From the NCBI RefSeq assembly GCF_042477335.2, contig NC_091262.1:70604001-70668000 (forward strand): 64,000 bases of DNA, read 5' to 3'. Under the pieces are notes generated by a model. The model worked only from the letters and a program-made list of their open reading frames with translations. It was not told the origin of the DNA and did not search any database. This stretch comes from Ovis canadensis (Eukaryota; Chordata; Mammalia; Artiodactyla; Bovidae). A program made the translations under genes and the position numbers. Positions within the stretch are counted from its first letter, which is position 1; each line of letters starts with the position of its first letter. Below, piece after piece: positions 56,996 to 64,000 of this stretch.

Positions 56996-57399
56996 CATCA
57001 GGACCCAAAGGGTTTCCACACATCTCTCGGTGGTGACAGCTGGAGTGTTTGAAGACAGTTGAGGGTGGGACCTGTGATTCTGGGAGGTTCTAAGAGCTGC
57101 AAATGCCTGAGCCTGGCACTGACCTGTGAGATCCAGGGATGGACACATTCTGTGGCCGACTTTTGGAGCTTCTGGGGACCACGTACTCCTCCACCCCCAA
57201 TCTTCCACGATGGGTTCCTTTGTGTGATTGCCAGCTCCCGCTGGTCTTTCCCGATCACCCAACCCAAAGTAGCCTTCTCTGTCACTGGTTCTCTTGGTTG
57301 CGCTTTTAACAGGCTCTATATCTATTGTTACACTGTTTGCCTCTCTCAACTAGGATATAAAAGACAAGGCTCATTTGCTCTTTAAAACCGTAATAGGTA

Positions 57400-57545
57400 T
57401 TTAGTGTTTCCTTTTGTAAAATGATGGTGGTAAGGGGGTGATAATTGCATTCATTTCATAGGGTTGTTAGAATTAAATGAGTTAATACCCATCAAGCATT
57501 TATACACACATGTTCACACATCAGCTTCCATTTTCATGATTATTT
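57400..57545 (+). repeat. MIR fragment
   Basis: 'ccttttgtaaaatgatggtg' and 'catagggttgttagaattaa' follow the MIR 3-prime half. Confidence 0.72.
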
Positions 57546-58064
57546 TTTTAATCGGCTTATCTGGAGATGACACAGTGCCTGTGTATTATAAGGACTGGAA
57601 AACTATCTGTCAATTGAATTTTATGAGGACACGTTAAGAAGTAAACATCTTACCACACACTGTTTATTTTCTCTTCTGGAAATACATTTACATTTCTTAT
57701 TTGTTTTTAACCTTTTGGAGGTTTGGGATGCTGGAGGATGGTGTACCTTGCAGAAATTGCCTCTGAATAAAGAAACTGGTTTTCATCTCTCGGCATTTAG
57801 GTGGCGTTTTACCCTTTGGCTTCTCAGCTGGGGTGGGAATGCCTTCCCCCATTCTTTTCTGCCTTTTCCCACACATTTGAGATGGAATCAGTGGCCCTGC
57901 CTCTGCCATGTCACTCCTGTTCATTTGGGCTCCCTACATCCTGTGCCTTGTGCTTGAAAAGGGCGAGAGGAGCTTGGTTCCCCCCACTGATGCTGGAGGA
58001 ATTTTCTTCATCATGTTTGATTTTCCTGCTTTTCACATATGTCTTTTGAAAGGGCTCACGGTGC

Positions 58065-58431
58065 TGTGTCTTTGCTTGGGTGGCTATAACAAGAATACCA
58101 TAGGTTGGATGGCTTAAACAAACAACAGAGATGTATTTTCTCACAGTTCTGGAGGCTGGAAATCCAAGATCAGGATACCAGCATGGTCAGGCTCCTGTGA
58201 GAACGCACTTGCTGGCCTATGTGTATCCTCACGTGGCAGGAGAGAGCAAGTGAGAACAACTCTGCTGGCTCTTCCTGTGAGGCCACTAATCCCATCAGGT
58301 CCAAAGCCATCCTCCATGACTTGTGCCACCCATGTGACCTCCCAGAGGCCTCATCTCTAACACCACTACCTTGGGGGGAATACGGTTAGTGCTTCAGCAA
58401 AGGAATTTTGTGGGGACACCTTCAGTCCATA
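58065..58431 (-). mobile_element. MaLR-type LTR, reverse
   Basis: 'ggtggctataacaagaatac', 'ctcacagttctggaggctgg', 'ggccactaatcccatcaggt' and 'tgtggggacaccttcagtcc' follow the antisense LTR. Confidence 0.82.
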
Positions 58432-58554
58432 TGGAGTAGGAAATGGCAAGCCACTCCAGTATTCTTGCCTGGAAAATTCCATGGACAGAGGCACCTGGTG
58501 GGCTGCAGTTCATGGGGGTCACAAAAAAGTCAGACATGACTGAGCATGCATGCA
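58432..58554 (+). mobile_element. Bov-A SINE at the LTR edge
   Basis: A Bov-A body starts 'ggagtaggaaatggcaagcc' in shortened form. The target duplication is ttcagtccata at 58421-58431 and close to ttcagcccata at 58555-58565. Confidence 0.87.
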
Positions 58555-59644
58555 TTCAGCCCATAGGAGTGTCCATAGAGGGAAGGCCAGGGGGAAGAGA
58601 GGGCAAACAGGTTCTTGAGAGGCGTGTGAAGATGAAGGGAGGCTCTAGATTTTCAGGAAAGCAGAGGCATTGGATCACATTCTAGGTGGAGGATATTTTG
58701 CAGTCAGCCTGGCTCTGATCTACTTTCCCTTTCTGTTCCGGGTCAGGGCTACATGTACAGACCAGGGGGAGAGGAGAGGGGATGGGTGGTGGGGGGTGTG
58801 ATGTCCTGCACACAGGAGCTGGCATTGAGCCAGGTTAGGAGGACATGTGATCATGGAGCAGGAACCCACTGCTGTGGGTCCCTGTAGGCGCCCCCGGTGT
58901 GGGGAGCAGAGGTGCAGAAAGCACGAGAAGGCAAGAGTAGGAGGAGGGGACCCAGAGCTGCAAAAAGTACATCAGGCCGCGTGGGTGTGGAGGTGAGGTG
59001 GTACCGGAGACGAGATGAAGTGTCTGGATTCTGAACGAACGTCTGTTTGGAGGCTGCTCCAGCAGGCTTGGGAGACAAGTCACATATCCCAAGTTTGAAA
59101 GTTGTTATGTAAAAGCAAATGCTGCTTTGGAAAAGCAAGAATTGAACTTATCCCTGTGGGCAGGGAGATCATGGTTCAGTTACTGTCCCAAGTGGCAGAG
59201 CAGGCAGTCCAGCCTGGGCAGGGGCTTTCCTGCAAGGGACAACCTCTAGAGGAGCCAGGTGACTTCTGGAGGCCGTTGTCACCATCTGCCTTGGAACAGA
59301 GATAGGCTGGCAAAGCCACAAGTGGAGGCCAAGGAAGAGAACAGTCTGTCATCAGGGCGATCACTCTTGGCTTTTTTATATGGGTGAAGTGGATATGTTA
59401 ATACAGCGGATCAAGTGGGAGCCAAAGTCTGGGTTCTAGTACTGGCTCTGCCAAGATCCTGCTTGGCCTTTGGGGTTCGCCTCTCCCCTTCTATCCCCCC
59501 TCCTTCCCCCACACCCCTGTCCCTCTCTCATGCCCCCAACCCTCCAAAGCGAGATTACATAGGATAAGTGTAAAGCCTTCCAGCAGCCAGACAGTGGCCC
59601 TGTCCAGAGAGCACTTTCCTCCTTGGACATGGCAGCTTGTGGTG

Positions 59645-59800
59645 GGGAAGGCAGACGTGTGGGTTTGAGTCCCAGCTCACTCTTACTGGCCAGCCATGTG
59701 ACCCTCAGCGAGTTATATAATCTCTCTAAGCTTCAGGTTTTCTCTTTTGTAGCATTTCCTATCTGCCTTGTAGGGCTGCTGCAAGCCTTAAATCCCATGA
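59645..59800 (+). repeat. MIR fragment
   Basis: 'gtgggtttgagtcccagctc', 'ggccagccatgtgaccctca' and 'tctctctaagcttcaggttt' are the MIR core in order. Confidence 0.82.
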
Positions 59801-59854
59801 TGGATGATTGAAGTATCTCAGGGTAGCTGGCACACGGTATCTGTGGCCATCATT

Positions 59855-60040
59855 GTAACCATGGCTAATACCAGCATACTATGGGCAGGAGCTATTCCAC
59901 ATGCCTTCTGTGTATTAACTTACTTACTCCTCATAAAAACCGTTTGGGTCAGTGCTATCAGTGTCTTCATTTTGAAGATAAGGAAAAGGCGACTTAGAGA
60001 GGTTAAATGACCAGTTCAAGGTCACCCAGCCAGCAAGAAG
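59855..60040 (+). repeat. Second MIR fragment
   Basis: 'ttacttactcctcataaaaa', 'ttgaagataaggaaaaggcg' and 'ccagttcaaggtcacccagc' follow MIR. A (GT)n run starts just after, at 60048. Confidence 0.82.
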
Positions 60041-60069
60041 AGCCAGGTGTGTGTGTGTGCGAGGGAGAA

Positions 60070-60365
60070 TCCACAAACTTTGTTTTAGAGTTGTTTTAGG
60101 TTTTCAGAAAATTCGAGAAGAAAATAGAGTTCCTCTATTATTCCTCTTTTTCCCAGCTTCCCCGTTAATACTTGCCGTTACTGCGGTACATTTGTTGCAG
60201 TTGATGAGCCAATATTCGTACATTATTGTTAACCACAACCATAGTTTACATCAGGATTCACCCTTTGTGCTGTGCATTCTCTGAGTTGTGATATAGACCT
60301 GTAATGACGTTGTATCCACCGGAACAATATCCTGCAGAATGCTTTCACTGCCCTAAACATCCTCT
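60070..60365 (-). mobile_element. Old L1 (L1M-type) 3-prime UTR fragment
   Basis: 'catagtttacatcaggattc', 'gtgctgtgcattctctgagt' and 'ctttcactgccctaaacatc' match an ancient L1 3-prime UTR in reverse. Confidence 0.68.
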
Positions 60366-62179
60366 GTGGGGCCAAGCTTTTTAATTTGGATGGTCTGAAT
60401 TGTGTGCCTACATCCTTATCCATAATTATGAATAAACTGGGTGGAAAAAGACAATTTAGAGGTGAGGACTTGCGTTGCAATTCCAGCCTCCGTCACTGAC
60501 TGGAACTGGGTGCCCCCCCAAAGGAACAGGGAATGCCTGCCCATTTGCAACAGCAAACATCTGTGTGGGCCTCTCTTCTTGGTATGCTTCTAATACCAAT
60601 TTGTTTGCAATCAAAAGTTTTTTTTTTTTCTTTTTGCCTTATCCAAACTATGGGGGCCATCTGCTAGCAATCTCGCCTCCTTGCTGGGCCATCTGCTCCC
60701 CCCGTCGACTTCCAGATTCTCCTCTCCTGACGCCATGCGGGCCTCCCGCAATCCAGAGCGCCCACTCGGCTTCCTCTTGAACTCTGAGGAACGTTCCTCC
60801 TTGAGTTAAAAATGGAAATCATTAAGCATTGCCATGTGTTGCCTTGGGTGGAAGAGATCCAGCCGTTCAACTCAATAGCAAAGTCAAATGCTTGAAAAGG
60901 GTTTTTTTTTAAAAAAAAAAACACAAAAACCAACAAACATTGTCCATTATGAAGAGGCCATTGGAGCATAGCATTTGACGAAAAAAGAAGAAAAATAAAT
61001 GTGCCGGAATAATTTACAGTTTCTTCTGAAAGGGCAGTGCATGTCCCCTTTGGGAAAGAAATAGGAAGGTCACTATGTGGCCGAGAAGCAGAGGAGCTCG
61101 CTGCCCAGTGGCTTGTCCCCTTGCACATGGGAAGGTGCCCCCAGATTCTGAGTCATGGCAACCTTTGCTAATTCAGCACAGGAGGGGGCTGCAGCTCTCG
61201 GTCTCAAGACATTGCCTGAGGACCTAATGGCAATGTGTATTTCTCAGCTGTCTGCAAAGCCTGAGATGTACTAGGCTGTGAAGCTGGGGGTGGGGCGTGG
61301 GGGCTGGGTGGAGGTGGGGGTGGGGATCTAGTCTCCGCTGTCAGGGAATAGGCTTTGCACAGAGGAGTCGGGGGCTTAAATAACAGAGTCGCCTATGGCA
61401 AATGCCTCTGGAGGAACGAGTATGGTGGATCAGGGCAAGGGTCCCCTCCCTGGAGAAGGTGACGCCTGATCGAGCCCTGGAAGGGTAGGAGGTGGCGGTT
61501 GAAGGGTGTTCTGAAGTGGAGGGCTAGGTCCATAGGAAAGTGCTGCGCAAGAAATCACAGCTTTATCCCCTACCTGAGCAATGCTCACTAGCAACCACTG
61601 CCTTCTGCTCATTGGCTGTCCACGGGGAGAGAGAAAACAAACACCTCCTAAGATTACCATGCACAATAGTTAAGTAATTAGGCTTTGGGGATTTAGCAGG
61701 GAGTCAGTGCTCAACCAGGGCTAGGCTGAATCAGATTACTTTGATTTTTTTTTTTTTTTTTAAAGCAGAAGGAGGTAGGGTTGGGCATTATGCTGGGGCT
61801 GCTCAGGATGAAGTTGGTAAACGGTTTCACGTTGCCCCCACCCCAAGTCACAATTCGGGCAGTTCACCCCAGTTCACAGGTTGTGCTGGCCCCAGCGCAG
61901 ATGGTAAACTAATAGAAATATTTGCTAGTCTTTCCGCACTAGCCTGGGAGCTTCTTGAGGGCACGGCTGTGTCCCCTGCATCCTTGGCTCTAGAACTGAG
62001 GCCGGAGTCGGGCATGAACTCAGTTTGTGGCAAATAGTGATTGGACAACAGAGGTCCCCGTTCTCCCTGGCAGGGAGGTGCAGCCCACGAATGCAGCTCC
62101 TGTCTCCCCTGCTGTCCCCACTTGCCTGTTGATGCTTTGGGACAGATCAGGACACCCAGCCAAGAGGAATTAAGAGTTA

Positions 62180-62290
62180 AGAGCTCAGGGGTTAAGAACA
62201 TGGACTCCAGAGCCAATGTGCCTGGTTTCCAATCCTGCCTCTGACCTTACTGCTCACTTGACCTTGAACTAGTTACTTTATTTTCTAACG
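62180..62290 (+). repeat. MIR fragment
   Basis: 'ttaagaacatggactccaga' and 'cctggtttccaatcctgcct' are the MIR 5-prime half. Confidence 0.75.
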
Positions 62291-62349
62291 TCACAGAAGG
62301 GGCAGGGTTTGTTTTGTTCACTGATACAGCCCAAACTCTAGAATAGCAC

Positions 62350-62353
<4 letters not shown>

Positions 62354-62389
<36 letters not shown>

Positions 62390-62390
62390 C
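62354..62390. repeat. (GT)n microsatellite
   Basis: About 18 dinucleotide units with one GC interruption near the end. Confidence 0.95.
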
Positions 62391-62744
62391 ATGTAGAGGC
62401 CTGTACAGTACCTTCCTCCTGGGGTTGCATGTGCTTAGCATGTTAATCTACGTAATGTACTTACAGGAGAGCTTGGCACAGAGCAAGTACTGAGCAGCTT
62501 TTTGCTGCTGAAATAGCCTCCAAAAGATAACTCAAATTGAACATCATTTTACAGGATGAAGTTTTTAGAAACAAAGGAATGAGGGTGAATTTTGTAAAGG
62601 CAGCACTTGCTTCATTTCGAGTAGAAAGGTTAAGAAATCAATATCTGGACCTATGTGTACTGTTGGCCTTTTGCGTGGTTGATGCTGAGATGGCCCAGAC
62701 TATGGAGGCTGCAGGACGCCTCTGTGTGTTCCACATCTGGTTCT

Positions 62745-62955
62745 TTTGGGTGGTGAAGGGGGACTTAATGAATGCGATCTGGAATCTGGAGATCAGAGTC
62801 TGCATTCTGGCCCTGATACAACCTGCACAGATGAGTCATTTTGGCTATTACAGCCTTAGTTTTCTGCCTGTGAAATGGGGGCATCATGATGACACTGTTT
62901 ATTCTAAGGCTTTTAAGGATCAAGTGCCAGGTACTATACAAGTATTATTCCTAGT
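62745..62955 (+). repeat. MIR fragment
   Basis: 'ggaatctggagatcagagtc', 'cagccttagttttctgcctg' and 'gaaatgggggcatcatgatg' follow MIR. Confidence 0.72.
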
Positions 62956-62969
62956 GTTTGCATAACTAT

Positions 62970-63173
62970 GTTGTTGTTTAGTCCCTAAGGCCTATCCTGC
63001 TCTTTTGTGACCCCATGAACTGTGGTCCATCAGGCTCTTCTGTCCCTGGAATTTCCCAGGCAGGAATACTGGAATGGATTGCCTTCTCCAGGAGATCTTC
63101 CTGACCCAGAGATCGAACCAGTCTCTCCTGCTTGGCAGGTGGATTCTTTATCACTGAGCCACCAGGGAAGCCC
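62970..63173 (-). mobile_element. Bov-tA SINE
   Basis: Antisense body 'gttgttgtttagtccctaag' and head 'cactgagccaccagggaag'. The exact 13-bp target duplication tttgcataactat lies at 62957-62969 and 63174-63186. Confidence 0.94.
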
Positions 63174-64000
63174 TTTGCATAACTATAATAGATGCTTAAC
63201 CTTTCGAAGAACATTCCTTCATTGTGAAATGGAGAAAATCAGTTATTTGGGACTTTTCAGAACTGACTCATTAAACCCCAAGTAGGATTTGGTGCAAGTG
63301 CTGCACATGGCCTGTAAGCAGGAAAGCCTCTCTTTGTGGAATGTCTGGCTAGAAAAAAAAAAAGATGCAGGAGGTCTTTAGAACATCTTTCCAAATACCA
63401 GCTTTTATGACCCTCCTCATTGGTTTATCTCATTTCACTTTATAAATGTCTGACTGTTGATTTCATTATACATGCCTAGTTCAGGGACTAGCCTTTTAGC
63501 TGGGTCAATCCCATACCAGCTGGTTCAACTCTGTACTTAAGATTTATGAAAGATTTAAGGTTTATTACAATAATCACATGGATTAAAAAAAAATTACTTA
63601 GAAGGCCTCCTGAGGGCAGTTTCTCTGAGCTCAGGTAGGAAACCATCTTTGAGTTTAGTACTTGGCGGCTAGATGAGTTTTGATCGAATAGTACTATTTC
63701 CTAGGCCCGTGGGCAAGTGAAAACTGATCTAGATGTGACCCTGCCTGCAGGGAGCTCTCATTACAGTTGAGAGGCTCAAAATACAAAATTGAGTGTACTA
63801 CAAGTAGGAATATGAAGTGTTCCAATCCTGGGGATTAGAACCCAAGAAGGACAGGTAGGTCGTAAATATCAGGATCCAAGAGCATCCTGTCAAAAGGGGG
63901 CCCTGAAGATGGGCCTACACATTCCCTTGCTGAGCCTTGTAGCAATCCTAGGAAGATAGGTGGTAGGTGGGTATTACTGTTGTTTTTATTATATTCAGTT

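Larger units (their letters stand above)
50505..64000 (+). other. SLC24A4: SLC24A4 intron 2, incomplete
   Basis: It starts at the donor gtaaga (50505) and extends past the window end, so it exceeds 13.4 kb. I looked for the next exon (NCKX4 residues beginning AIHEF in mammals) and did not see it. Repeats within it are listed separately. Stretches 50505-51267, 52491-53349, 53546-54848, 54960-55330, 56996-58060, 58566-59640, 60366-62170 and 63187-64000 show no gene or confident repeat, apart from MIR pieces. Confidence 0.8.

Noticed and set aside
1-64000. CRISPR array, prophage, operon or other microbial system
   Set aside because: No spaced direct-repeat arrays or prokaryotic gene organisation. 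All signals are mammalian.
50505-64000. SLC24A4 exon 3 within the window
   Set aside because: I searched by eye for the expected continuation of the NCKX4 protein after residue 80 and did not find it; intron 2 appears to continue past the end.

Overview
The window is nuclear DNA from a pecoran ruminant (cattle, sheep, goat or a relative). It is full of ruminant-restricted retroposons: Bov-tA and Bov-A/Bov-A2 SINEs, RTE-type BovB LINE fragments and ruminant L1 3-prime ends. It also carries cetartiodactyl CHR SINEs and older mammalian layers (MIR, L2, MaLR LTRs, hAT-Charlie elements such as MER1 and MER5A). There are no bacterial-style operons, CRISPR arrays or functional RNA genes. The sequence does not separate cattle from sheep or goat.

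One protein-coding gene is supported. A CpG island at about 46.9-48.4 kb holds the promoter, 5-prime leader and first coding exon of SLC24A4 (NCKX4, a potassium-dependent sodium/calcium exchanger) on the + strand. Coding exon 1 is 48225-48354 and coding exon 2 is 50394-50504. Both have matching splice phase and good splice sites. They encode the N-terminal 80 residues: a basic start, a hydrophobic signal segment, and an extracellular stretch with two N-glycosylation sequons. The rest of the gene lies beyond 64000, so intron 2 exceeds 13.4 kb here.

Layout: 1-46.9 kb is upstream intergenic DNA, a patchwork of mobile-element relics separated by unassigned sequence. Several places show elements nested inside older ones, many with readable target-site duplications (around 0.4, 5.4, 10.4-11.3, 12.1-12.7, 16.3-17.3, 39.6-40.2 and 43.5-43.9 kb). 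A 1-kb BovB fragment at 38.2-39.3 kb retains a readable reverse-transcriptase piece. From 48.4 kb onward the window is intron 1 and intron 2 of SLC24A4, again with L1, SINE, MaLR and MER insertions.

I found no convincing undescribed biological system. The most useful second-look items are the SLC24A4 leader with two short upstream ORFs, local tandem duplications (15-bp, 37-bp and 101-bp units), the nested insertion mosaics, and a few single-copy stretches that resemble regulatory DNA. Repeat family names come from recognising consensus sequences by eye, so subfamily labels are approximate and element edges can be off by tens of bases unless a target duplication is given.
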